64,000 nt of DNA from NCBI GenBank assembly GCA_946800325.1, contig OX326956.1, forward strand, positions 50,763,052-50,827,051. The letters are read 5' to 3'. The notes under the pieces were generated by a model. That model had not been told where the DNA came from, did no database searches, and saw only the letters and a program-made list of their open reading frames with translations. Numbering within the stretch: position 1 is the stretch's first letter; the number at the start of each line of letters is the position of its first letter. This DNA comes from Luzula sylvatica (Eukaryota; Streptophyta; Magnoliopsida; Poales; Juncaceae). A program made the translations under genes and the position numbers. Shown here in pieces: positions 47,301-59,706 of this stretch.

Positions 47301-48914
47301 TTATTTGAACTCCTGAAAGCGTTAAAATCTTGTTTTGAATCGAAAAACAAACTTTCTTAGTGTTTGTGAAATTTGGTGAAAAGTTATGTAGTTTAAAGAT
47401 ACGATACAAATGATCTAAAAACAAGTTATTTGAACTCCTGAAATCGTTAAAATCTTGTTTTGAATCGAAAAACAAACTTTCTTAGTGTTTGTGAAATTTG
47501 GTGAAAAGTTAGGTAGTAAAAGATACGATACAATTGATCTAAAAACACGTTATTTGAACTCCTCAAAGCGTTAAAATTTTGTTTTGAATCGAAAAACAAA
47601 CTTTCTTAGTGTTTGTGAAATTTGGTGAAAAGTTATGAAGTAAACGATACGATACAAATGATCCAAAAACACGTTATTTGAACTCCTCAAAGCGTTAAAA
47701 TCTTGTTTTGTATCGAAAAACAAACTTTCTTAGTGTTTGTGAAATTTGGTGAAAAGTTATGTAGTAAAAGATACGATACAATTGATCTAAAAACACGTTA
47801 TTTGAACTCCCCAAAGCGTTAAAATCTTGTTTTGAATCGAAAAACAAACTTTCTTAGTGTGTGTGAAATTTGGTGAAAAGTTATGTAGTAAAAGATACGA
47901 TACAAATGATCTAAAAACAAGTTATTTGAACTCCTGAAAGCGTTAAAATCTTGTTTTGAATCGAAAAACAAACTTTCTTAGTGTTTGTGAAATTTGGTGA
48001 AAAGTTAGGTAGTAAAAGATACGATACAATTGATCTAAAAACACGTTATTTGAACTCGTCAAAGCGTTAAAATCTTGTTTTGAATCGAAAAACTAACTTT
48101 CTTAGTGTTTGTGAAATTTGGTGAAAAGTTATGTAGTAAACGATACGATACAAATGATCTAAAAACACGTTATTCGAACTCCTCAAAGCGTTAAAATCTT
48201 GTTTTGAATCGAAAAACAAACTTTCTTAGTGTTTGTGAAATTTGGTGAAAAGTTAGGTAGTAAAAGATACGATACAATTGATCTAAAAACACGTTATTTG
48301 AACTCCTGAAAGCGTTAAAATCTTGTTTTGAATCGAAAAACAAACTTTCTTAGTGTTTGTGAAATTTGGTGAAAAGTTATGTAGTTTAAAGATACGATAC
48401 AAATGATCTAAAAACAAGTTATTTGAACTCCTGAAATCGTTAAAATCTTGTTTTGAATCGAAAAACAAACTTTCTTAGTGTCTGTGAAATTTGGTGAAAA
48501 GTTATGTAGTAAAAGATACGATACAAATGATCTAAAAACACATTATTTGAACTCCTCAAAACGTTAAAATCTTGTTTTAAATCGAAAAACAAACTTTCTT
48601 AGTGTTTGTGAAATTTGGTGAAAAGTTATGTAGTAAAAGATACGATACAAATGATCTAAAAACAAGTTATTTGAACTCCTGAAAGCGTTAAAATCTTGTT
48701 TTGAATCGAAAAACAAACTTTCTTAGTGTTTGTGAAATTTGGTGAAAAGTTATGTAGTAAAAGATACGATACAAATGATCTAAAAACACGTTATTTGAAC
48801 TCCTGAAAGCGTTAAAATCTTGTTTTGAATCGAAAAACAAACTTTCTTAGTGTTTGTGAAATTTGGTGAAAAGTTAGGTAGTAAAAGATACGATACAATT
48901 GATCTAAAAACACG
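47301..48914 (+). repeat. Family X 13-mer HOR, subtype b (1614 bp)
   Basis: Complete X Y T C P' G R S + X Y' Z W G with Y carrying AGTGTTTGTG and W carrying AAAACAAAC. One private change, TTTTGTATCG, lies in its C monomer near 47710. Confidence 0.87.
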
Positions 48915-51769
48915 TTATTTGAACTCCTGAAAGCGTTAAAATCTTGTTTTGAATCGAAAAACAAACTTTCTTAGTGTTTGTGAAATTTGGTGAAAAGTTA
49001 TGTAGTTTAAAGATATGATACAAATGATCTAAAAACAAGTTATTTGAACTCCTGAAATCGTTAAAATCTTGTTTTGAATCGAAAAACAAACTTTCTTAGT
49101 GTTTGTGAAATTTGGTGAAAAGTTAGGTAGTAAAAGATACGATACAATTGATCTAAAAACACGTTATTTGAACTCCTCAAAGCGTTAAAATTTTGTTTTG
49201 AATCGAAAAACAAACTTTCTTAGTGTTTGTGAAATTTGGTGAAAAGTTATGAAGTAAACGATACGATACAAATGATCCAAAAACACGTTATTTGAACTCC
49301 TCAAAGCGTTAAAATCTTGTTTTGAATCGAAAAACAAACTTTCTTAGTGTTTGTGAAATTTGGTGAAAAGTTATGTAGTAAAAGATACGATACAAATGAT
49401 CTAAAAACAAGTTATTTGAACTCCTGAAAGCGTTAAAATCTTGTTTTGAATCGAAAAACAAACTTTCTTAGTGTTTGTGAAATTTGGTGAAAAGTTAGGT
49501 AGTAAAAGATACGATACAATTGATCTAAAAACACGTTATTTGAACTCGTCAAAGCGTTAAAATCTTGTTTTGAATCGAAAAACTAACTTTCTTAGTGTTT
49601 GTGAAATTTGGTGAAAAGTTAGGTAGTAAACGATACGATACAAATGATCTAAAAACACGTTATTCGAACTCCTCAAAGCGTTAAAATCTTGTTTTGAATC
49701 TAAAAACAAACTTTCTTAGTGTTTGTGAAATTTGGTGAAAAGTTATAAAGTAAAAGATACGATGCAATTGATCTAAAAACATGTTATTTGAACTCATCAA
49801 AGCGTTAAAATCTTATTTTGAATCGAAAAACAAATTTTCTTAGTGTTTGTGAAATTTGGTGAAAATTTATGTACTAAAAGATACGATACAAATGATCTAA
49901 AAACACGTTATTTGAACTCCTCAAAGCGTTAAAATCTTGTTTTGAAATCGAATGACAAACTTTCTTAGTGTATGTGAAATTTGGTGAAAAGTTATGTTGT
50001 AAAAGATACGATACAAATGATCTAAAAACACGTTATTTGAACTCCTCAAAGCGTTAAAATCATGTTTTGAATCGAAAAACAAACATTCTTAGTGTTTGTG
50101 AAATTTGGTGAAAAGTTATGTAATAAAAGATACGATACAAATGATATAAAAACACGTTATTTGAATTCCTCAAAGCGTAAAAATCTTGTTCTGAATCGAA
50201 AAACTAACTTTCTTAGTGTTTGTAGAATTTGGTGAAAAGTTATGTAGTAAAAGATACGATACAAATGATCTAAAAACACTTTATTTGAACTCCTCAAAGC
50301 GTTAAAATCTTGTTTTGAATATAAAAACAAACTTTCTTAGTGTTTGTGAAATTTGGTGAAAAGTTATAAAGTAAAAGATACGATACAATTGATCTAAAAA
50401 CACGTTATTTGAACTCCTCAAAGCGTTAAAATCTTGTTTTGAATCAAAAAACAAACTTTCTTAGTGTTTGTGAAATTTGTTGAAAAGTTATAAAGTAAAA
50501 GGTACGATACAATTGATCTAAAAGCACGTTATTTGAACTCATCAAAGCGTTAAAATCTTATTTTGAATCAAAAAACAAACTTTCTTTGTGTTTGTGAAAT
50601 TTGGTGAAAATTTATGTACTAAAAGGTACGATACAAATGATCTAAATACACGTTATTTGAACTCCTCATAGCGTTAAAATCTTGTTTTGAAATCGAATAG
50701 CAAACTTTCTTAGTGTTTGTGAAATTTGGTGAAAAGTTATGTTGTAAAAGATACGATACAAATGATCTAAAAACACGTTATTTGAACTCCTCAAAGCGTT
50801 AAAATCATGTTTTGAATCGAAAAACAAACATTCTTAGTGTTTGTGAAATTTGGTGAAAAGTTATGTAGTAAAAGATACGATACAAATGATCTAAAAACAA
50901 TTTATTTGAACTCCTCAAAGCGTTAAAATCTTGTTTTGAATATAAAAACAAACTTTCTTAGTGTTTGTGAAATTTGGTGAAAAGTTATAAAGTAAAAGAT
51001 ACGATACAATTGATTTAAAAACACGTTATTTGAACTCCTGAAAGCGTTAAAATCTTGTTTTGAATCGAAAAACAAACTTTCTTAGTGTTTGTGAAATTTG
51101 GTGAAAAATTATGTAGTAAAAGATACGATACAAATGATCTAAAAACACGTCATTTGAGCTCCTCAAAGCGTTAAAATCTTGTTTTGAATCGAAAAACAAA
51201 CTTTCTTAGTGTTTGTGAAATTTGGTGAAAAGTTAGGTAGTAAAAGATACGATACAATTGATCTAAAAACACGTTATTTGAACTCCTCAAAGCGTTAAAA
51301 TTTTGTTTTGAATCGAAAAACAAACTTTCTTAGTGTTTGTGAAATTTGGTGAAAAGTTATGAAGTAAACGATACGATACAAATGATCTAAAAACACGTTA
51401 TTTGAACTCCTCAAAGCGTTAAAATCTTGTTTTGAATCGAAAAACAAACTTTCTTAGTGTTTGTGAAATTTGGTGAAAAGTTATGTAGTAAAAGATACGA
51501 TATAATTGATCTAAAAACACGTTATTTGAACTCCCCAAAGCGTTAAAATCTTGTTTTGAATCGAAAAACAAACTTTCTTAGTGTTTGTGAAATTTGGTGA
51601 AAATTTATGTAGTAAAAGATACGGTACAAATGATCTAAAAACACGTTATTTGAACTCCTGAAAGCGTTAAAATCTTGTTTTGAATCGAAAAACAAACTTT
51701 CTTAGTGTTTGTGAAATTTGGTGAAAAGTTAGGTAGTAAAAGATACGATACAATTGATCTAAAAACACG
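48915..51769 (+). repeat. X-family lead (745 bp) plus long family B block (17 monomers, 2110 bp)
   Basis: The lead X Y T C/P' G R (48915-49659) has the P'-losing hybrid also seen at 29049, and GATATGATAC in X. The B block starts at 49660 with B1-B9, then a second ATCATG monomer, CAATTTATTTG, an AAAAATTATG monomer, CATTTGAGCTCC (near 51148), an ATTTTG monomer, C, P and G. This is the order of the 19-mer at 3969, showing that the diverged left end of the window and this region share an ancestral unit. The monomer at about 50901 fuses CAATTTATTTG to the ATAAAAAC type, one step shorter than later copies. Confidence 0.82.
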
Positions 51770-53379
51770 TTATTTGAACTCCTCAAAGCGTTAAAATCTT
51801 GTTATGAATCGAAAAACTAACTTTCTTAGTGTTTGTGAAATTTGGTGAAAAGTTATGTAGTAAACGATACGATACAAATGATCTAAAAACACGTTATTTG
51901 AACTCCTCAAAGCGTTAAAATCTTGTTTTGTATCTAAAAACAATCTTTCTTAGTGTTTGTGAAATTTGGTGAAAAGTTATAAAGTAAAAGATACGATACA
52001 ATTGATCTAAAAACAAGTTATTTGAACTCATCAAAGCGTTAAAATATTATTTTGAATCGAAAAACAAACTTTCTTTGTGTTTGTGAAATTTGCTGAAAAT
52101 TTATGTACTAAAAGATACGATACAAATGATCTAAAATCACGTTATTTGAACTCCTCAAAGCGTTAAAATCTTGTTTTGAATCGAAAAACAAACTTTCTTA
52201 GTGTTTGTGAAATTTGGTGAAAAGTTATGTAGTAAAAGATACGATACAAATGATCTAAAAACAAGTTATTTGAACTCCTCAAAGAGTTAAAATCTTGTTT
52301 TGAATCGAAAACAAACTTTCTTAGTGTCTGTGAAATTTGGTGAAAAGTTATGTAGTGAAAGATACGATACAAATGATCTAAAAACACGTTATTTGAACTC
52401 CTCAAAGCGTTAAAATCTTGTTTTGAATCGAAAAACAAACTTTCTTAGTGTTTGTGAAATTTGGTGAAAAGTTATGTAGTAAAAGATACGATACAAATGA
52501 TCTAAAAACAAGTTATTTGAACTCCTCAAAGAGTTAAAATCTTGTTTTGAATCGAAAAACAAACTTTCTTAGTGTCTGTGAAATTTGGTGAAAAGTTATG
52601 TAGTAAAAGATACGATACAAATGATCTAAAAACACGTTATTTGAACTCATCAAAGCGTTAAAATATTATTTTGAATTGAAAAACAAACTTTCTTTGTGTT
52701 TGTGAAATTTGCTGAAAATTTATGTACTAAAAGATACGATACAAATGATCTAAAATCACGTTATTTGAACTCCTCAAAGCGTTAAAATCTTGTTTTGAAT
52801 CGAAAAACAAACTTTCTTAGTGTTTGTGAAATTTGGTGAAAAGTTATGTAGTAAAAGATACGATACAAATGATCTAAAAACAAGTTATTTGAACTCCTCA
52901 AAGAGTTAAAATCTTGTTTTGAATCGAAAACAAACTTTCTTAGTGTCTGTGAAATTTGGTGAAAAGTTATGTAGTAAAAGATACGATACAAATGATCTAA
53001 AAACACATTATTTGAACTCCTCAAAACGTTAAAATCTTGTTTTAAATCGAAAAACAAACTTTCTTAGTGTTTGTGAAATTTGGTGAAAAGTTATGTAGTA
53101 AAAGATACGATACAAATGATCTAAAAACAAGTTATTTGAACTCCTGAAAGCGTTAAAATCTTGTTTTGAATCGAAAAACAAACTTTCTTAGTGTTTGTGA
53201 AATTTGGTGAAAAGTTATGTAGTAAAAGATACGATACAAATGATCTAAAAACACGTTATTTGAACTCCTGAAAGCGTTAAAATCTTGTTTTGAATCGAAA
53301 AACAAACTTTCTTAGTGTTTGTGAAATTTGGTGAAAAGTTAGGTAGTAAAAGATACGATACAATTGATCTAAAAACACG
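51770..53379 (+). repeat. Tail block (13 monomers, 1610 bp), copy 1
   Basis: Begins with a CTTGTTATGAATC/CTAAC monomer, then TTTGTATCTAAAAAC/CAATC, then CATCAAAG/AATATT with TTGCTG. This is followed by pairs of AAAGCG (ending CAAG) and AAAGAG (GTCTGTG) monomers. An internal five-monomer stretch containing the AATATT monomer is repeated after 619 bp. It ends Z, W, G and then X at 53380. It contains two 123-bp monomers. Confidence 0.83.
52266..52388 (+). repeat. 123-bp monomer (one A lost: TCGAAAACAAAC)
   Basis: The run of five A's at p43-47 is reduced to four, so the unit is exactly 41 codons long. On the minus strand this lets one frame pass through two successive monomers, giving a 91-codon frame (52163-52438) that begins with TTG and holds a 41-residue near-repeat. 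Equivalent monomers occur near 52885, 58593, 59212, 63306 and 63553. It also has AAAGAG instead of AAAGCG and GTAGTGAAAG. I consider the frame incidental. Confidence 0.85.
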
Positions 53380-54993
53380 TTATTTGAACTCCTGAAAGCG
53401 TTAAAATCTTGTTTTGAATCGAAAAACAAACTTTCTTAGTGTTTGTGAAATTTGGTGAAAAGTTATGTAGTTTAAAGATACGATACAAATGATCTAAAAA
53501 CAAGTTATTTGAACTCCTGAAATCGTTAAAATCTTGTTTTGAATCGAAAAACAAACTTTCTTAGTGTTTGTGAAATTTGGTGAAAAGTTAGGTAGTAAAA
53601 GATACGATACAATTGATCTAAAAACACGTTATTTGAACTCCTCAAAGCGTTAAAATTTTGTTTTGAATCGAAAAACAAACTTTCTTAGTCTTTGTGAAAT
53701 TTGGTGAAAAGTTATGAAGTAAACGATACGATACAAATGATCCAAAAACACGTTATTTGAACTCCTCAAAGCGTTAAAATCTTGTTTTGAATCGAAAAAC
53801 AAACTTTCTTAGTGTTTGTGAAATTTGGTGAAAAGTTATGTAGTAAAAGATACGATACAATTGATCTAAAAACACGTTATTTGAACTCCCCAAAGCGTTA
53901 AAATCTTGTTTTGAATCGAAAAACAAACTTTCTTAGTGTGTGTGAAATTTGGTGAAAAGTTATGTAGTAAAAGATACGATACAAATGATCTAAAAACAAG
54001 TTATTTGAACTCCTGAAAGCGTTAAAATCTTGTTTTGAATCGAAAAACAAACTTTCTTAGTGTTTGTGAAATTTGGTGAAAAGTTAGGTAGTAAAAGATA
54101 CGATACAATTGATCTAAAAACACGTTATTTGAACTCGTCAAAGCGTTAAAATCTTGTTTTGAATCGAAAAACTAACTTTCTTAGTGTTTGTGAAATTTGG
54201 TGAAAAGTTATGTAGTAAACGATACGATACAAATGATCTAAAAACACGTTATTCGAACTCCTCAAAGCGTTAAAATCTTGTTTTGAATCGAAAAACAAAC
54301 TTTCTTAGTGTTTGTGAAATTTGGTGAAAAGTTAGGTAGTAAAAGATACGATACAATTGATCTAAAAACACGTTATTTGAACTCCTGAATGCGTTAAAAT
54401 CTTGTTTTGAATCGAAAAACAAACTTTCTTAGTGTTTGTGAAATTTGGTGAAAAGTTATGTAGTTTAAAGATACGATACAAATGATCTAAAAACAAGTTA
54501 TTTGAACTCCTGAAATCGTTAAAATCTTGTTTTGAATCGAAAAACAAACTTTCTTAGTGTCTGTGAAATTTGGTGAAAAGTTATGTAGTAAAAGATACGA
54601 TACAAATGATCTAAAAACACATTATTTGAACTCCTCAAAACGTTAAAATCTTGTTTTAAATCGAAAAACAAACTTTCTTAGTGTTTGTGAAATTTGGTGA
54701 AAAGTTATGTAGTAAAAGATACGATACAAATGATCTAAAAACAAGTTATTTGAACTCCTGAAAGCGTTAAAATCTTGTTTTGAATCGAAAAACAAACTTT
54801 CTTAGTGTTTGTGAAATTTGGTGAAAAGTTATGTAGTAAAAGATACGATACAAATGATCTAAAAACACGTTATTTGAACTCCTGAAAGCGTTAAAATCTT
54901 GTTTTGAATCGAAAAACAAACTTTCTTAGTGTTTGTGAAATTTGGTGAAAAGTTAGGTAGTAAAAGATACGATACAATTGATCTAAAAACACG
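53380..54993 (+). repeat. Family X 13-mer HOR, subtype b (1614 bp)
   Basis: Standard 13-monomer order. Private changes are TTAGTCTTTG near 53690 and CTCCTGAATGCG near 54386. This whole 13-mer is absent at the equivalent place in the next composite copy, explaining 6327 against 4713 bp. Confidence 0.87.
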
Positions 54994-57900
54994 TTATTTG
55001 AACTCCTGAAAGCGTTAAAATCTTGTTTTGAATCGAAAAACAAACTTTCTTAGTGTTTGTGAAATTTGGTGAAAAGTTATGTAGTTTAAAGATACGATAC
55101 AAATGATCTAAAAACAAGTTATTTGAACTCCTGAAATCGTTAAAATCTTGTTTTGAATCGAAAAACAAACTTTCTTAGTGTTTGTGAAATTTGGTGAAAA
55201 GTTAGGTAGTAAAAGATACGATACAATTGATCTAAAAACACGTTATTTGAACTCCTCAAAGCGTTAAAATTTTGTTTTGAATCGAAAAACAAACTTTCTT
55301 AGTGTTTGTGAAATTTGGTGAAAAGTTATGAAGTAAACGATACGATACAAATGATCCAAAAACACGTTATTTGAACTCCTCAAAGCGTTAAAATCTTGTT
55401 TTGAATCGAAAAACAAACTTTCTTAGTGTTTGTGAAATTTGGTGAAAAGTTATGTAGTAAAAGATACGATACAATTGATCTAAAAACACGTTATTTGAAC
55501 TCCCCAAAGCGTTAAAATCTTGTTTTGAATCGAAAAACAAACTTTCTTAGTGTGTGTGAAATTTGGTGAAAAGTTATGTAGTAAAAGATACGATACAAAT
55601 GATCTAAAAACAAGTTATTTGAACTCCTGAAAGCGTTAAAATCTTGTTTTGAATCGAAAAACAAACTTTCTTAGTGTTTGTGAAATTTGGTGAAAAGTTA
55701 GGTAGTAAAAGATACGATACAATTGATCTAAAAACACGTTATTTGAACTCGTCAAAGCGTTAAAATCTTGTTTTGAATCGAAAAACTAACTTTCTTAGTG
55801 TTTGTGAAATTTGGTGAAAAGTTATGTAGTAAACGATACGATACAAATGATCTAAAAACACGTTATTCGAACTCCTCAAAGCGTTAAAATCTTGTTTTGA
55901 ATCTAAAAACAAACTTTCTTAGTGTTTGTGAAATTTGGTGAAAAGTTATAAAGTAAAAGATACGATGCAATTGATCTAAAAACATGTTATTTGAACTCAT
56001 CAAAGCGTTAAAATCTTATTTTGAATCGAAAAACAAATTTTCTTAGTGTTTGTGAAATTTGGTGAAAATTTATGTACTAAAAGATACGATACAAATGATC
56101 TAAAAACACGTTATTTGAACTCCTCAAAGCGTTAAAATCTTGTTTTGAAATCGAATGACAAACTTTCTTAGTGTATGTGAAATTTGGTGAAAAGTTATGT
56201 TGTAAAAGATACGATACAAATGATCTAAAAACACGTTATTTGAACTCCTCAAAGCGTTAAAATCATGTTTTGAATCGAAAAACAAACATTCTTAGTGTTT
56301 GTGAAATTTGGTGAAAAGTTATGTAATAAAAGATACGATACAAATGATATAAAAACACGTTATTTGAATTCCTCAAAGCGTAAAAATCTTGTTCTGAATC
56401 GAAAAACTAACTTTCTTAGTGTTTGTAGAATTTGGTGAAAAGTTATGTAGTAAAAGATACGATACAAATGATCTAAAAACACTTTATTTGAACTCCTCAA
56501 AGCGTTAAAATCTTGTTTTGAATATAAAAACAAACTTTCTTAGTGTTTGTGAAATTTGGTGAAAAGTTATAAAGTAAAAGATACGATACAATTGATTTAA
56601 AAACACGTTATTTGAACTCCTCAAAGCGTTAAAATCTTGTTTTGAATCAAAAAACAAACTTTCTTAGTGTTTGTGAAATTTGTTGAAAAGTTATAAAGTA
56701 AAAGGTACGATACAATTGATCTAAAAGCACGTTATTTGAACTCATCAAAGCGTTAAAATCTTATTTTGAATCAAAAAACAAACTTTCTTTGTGTTTGTGA
56801 AATTTGGTGAAAATTTATGTACTAAAAGGTACGATACAAATGATCTAAATACACGTTATTTGAACTCCTCATAGCGTTAAAATCTTGTTTTGAAATCGAA
56901 TAGCAAACTTTCTTAGTGTTTGTGAAATTTGGTGAAAAGTTATGTTGTAAAAGATACGATACAAATGATCTAAAAACACGTTATTTGAACTCCTCAAAGC
57001 GTTAAAATCATGTTTTGAATCGAAAAACAAACATTCTTAGTGTTTGTGAAATTTGGTGAAAAGTTATGTAGTAAAAGATACGATACAAATGATCTAAAAA
57101 CAATTTATTTGAACTCCTGAAAGCGTTAAAATCTTGTTTTGAATCGAAAAACAAACTTTCTTAGTGTTTGTGAAATTTGTTGAAAAGTTAGGTAGTAAAA
57201 GATACGATACAATTGATCTAAAAACACGTTATTTGAACTCCTCAAAGCGTTAAAATCTTGTTTTGAATATAAAAACAAACTTTCTTAGTGTTTGTGAAAT
57301 TTGGTGAAAAGTTATAAAGTAAAAGATACGATACAATTGATTTAAAAACACGTTATTTGAACTCCTGAAAGCGTTAAAATCTTGTTTTGAATCGAAAAAC
57401 AAACTTTCTTAGTGTTTGTGAAATTTGGTGAAAAATTATGTAGTAAAAGATACGATACAAATGATCTAAAAACACGTCATTTGAGCTCCTCAAAGCGTTA
57501 AAATCTTGTTTTGAATCGAAAAACAAACTTTCTTAGTGTTTGTGAAATTTGGTGAAAAGTTAGGTAGTAAAAGATACGATACAATTGATCTAAAAACACG
57601 TTATTTGAACTCCTCAAAGCGTTAAAATTTTGTTTTGAATCGAAAACCAAACTTTCTTAGTGTTTGTGAAATTTGGTGAAAAGTTTTGAAGTAAACGATA
57701 CGATACAAATGATCTAAAAACACGTTATTTGAACTCCTCAAAGCGTTAAAATCTTGTTTTGAATCGAAAAACAAACTTTCTTAGTGTTTGTGAAATTTGG
57801 TGAAAAGTTATGTAGTAAAAGATACGATATAATTGATCTAAAAACACGTTATTTGAACTCCCCAAAGCGTTAAAATCTTGTTTTGAATCGAAAAACAAAC

Positions 57901-58096
57901 TTTCTTAGTGTTTGTGAAATTTGGTGAAAATTTATGTAGTAAAAGATACGGTACAAATGATCTAAAAACACGTTATTTGAACTCCTGAAAGCGTTAAAAT
58001 CTTGTTTTGAATCGAAAAACAAACTTTCTTAGTGTTTGTGAAATTTGGTGAAAAGTTAGGTAGTAAAAGATACGATACAATTGATCTAAAAACACG
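54994..58096 (+). repeat. X-family lead (869 bp) plus long family B block (18 monomers, 2234 bp)
   Basis: The lead X Y T C P' G R (54994-55862) is complete. The B block (55863-58096) runs B1-B9 and on through a CTGAAAG/TTGTTG monomer that the 49660 block lacks, then CATTTGAGCTCC, ATTTTG, C, P and G. The B6-to-B7 link has GATTTAAAA here and at 61.3 kb, but GATCTAAAA in earlier blocks, marking these two as sister copies. Confidence 0.83.
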
Positions 58097-59706
58097 TTAT
58101 TTGAACTCCTCAAAGCGTTAAAATCTTGTTATGAATCGAAAAACTAACTTTCTTAGTGTTTGTGAAATTTGGTGAAAAGTTATGTAGTAAACGATACGAT
58201 ACAAATGATCTAAAAACACGTTATTTGAACTCCTCAAAGCGTTAAAATCTTGTTTTGTATCTAAAAACAATCTTTCTTAGTGTTTGTGAAATTTGGTGAA
58301 AAGTTATAAAGTAAAAGATACGATACAATTGATCTAAAAACAAGTTATTTGAACTCATCAAAGCGTTAAAATATTATTTTGAATCGAAAAACAAACTTTC
58401 TTTGTGTTTGTGAAATTTGCTGAAAATTTATGTACTAAAAGATACGATACAAATGATCTAAAATCACGTTATTTGAACTCCTCAAAGCGTTAAAATCTTG
58501 TTTTGAATCGAAAAACAAACTTTCTTAGTGTTTGTGAAATTTGGTGAAAAGTTATGTAGTAAAAGATACGATACAAATGATCTAAAAACAAGTTATTTGA
58601 ACTCCTCAAAGAGTTAAAATCTTGTTTTGAATCGAAAACAAACTTTCTTAGTGTCTGTGAAATTTGGTGAAAAGTTATGTAGTGAAAGATACGATACAAA
58701 TGATCTAAAAACACGTTATTTGAACTCCTCAAAGCGTTAAAATCTTGTTTTGAATCGAAAAACAAACTTTCTTAGTGTTTGTGAAATTTGGTGAAAAGTT
58801 ATGTAGTAAAAGATACGATACAAATGATCTAAAAACAAGTTATTTGAACTCCTCAAAGAGTTAAAATCTTGTTTTGAATCGAAAAACAAACTTTCTTAGT
58901 GTCTGTGAAATTTGGTGAAAAGTTATGTAGTAAAAGATACGATACAAATGATCTAAAAACACGTTATTTGAACTCATCAAAGCGTTAAAATATTATTTTG
59001 AATTGAAAAACAAACTTTCTTTGTGTTTGTGAAATTTGCTGAAAATTTATGTACTAAAAGATACGATACAAATGATCTAAAATCACGTTATTTGAACTCC
59101 TCAAAGCGTTAAAATCTTGTTTTGAATCGAAAAACAAACTTTCTTAGTGTTTGTGAAATTTGGTGAAAAGTTATGTAGTAAAAGATACGATACAAATGAT
59201 CTAAAAACAAGTTATTTGAACTCCTCAAAGAGTTAAAATCTTGTTTTGAATCGAAAACAAACTTTCTTAGTGTCTGTGAAATTTGGTGAAAAGTTATGTA
59301 GTAAAAGATACGATACAAATGATCTAAAAACACATTATTTGAACTCCTCAAAACGTTAAAATCTTGTTTTAAATCGAAAAACAAACTTTCTTAGTGTTTG
59401 TGAAATTTGGTGAAAAGTTATGTAGTAAAAGATACGATACAAATGATCTAAAAACAAGTTATTTGAACTCCTGAAAGCGTTAAAATCTTGTTTTGAATCG
59501 AAAAACAAACTTTCTTAGTGTTTGTGAAATTTGGTGAAAAGTTATGTAGTAAAAGATACGATACAAATGATCTAAAAACACGTTATTTGAACTCCTGAAA
59601 GCGTTAAAATCTTGTTTTGAATCGAAAAACAAACTTTCTTAGTGTTTGTGAAATTTGGTGAAAAGTTAGGTAGTAAAAGATACGATACAATTGATCTAAA
59701 AACACG
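58097..59706 (+). repeat. Tail block, copy 2 (1610 bp)
   Basis: Same length and variant order as 51770-53379, displaced by 6327 bp, including both 123-bp monomers and the 619-bp internal duplication. It ends at X at 59707. Confidence 0.85.

Noticed and set aside
52163..52438. 91-codon minus-strand frame with a 41-residue near-repeat as a repeat protein
   Set aside because: The periodicity is simply the 123-bp monomer translated; the start is TTG and the frame ends as soon as a 124-bp monomer is reached. The six copies are copies of the tail block, not a conserved gene.
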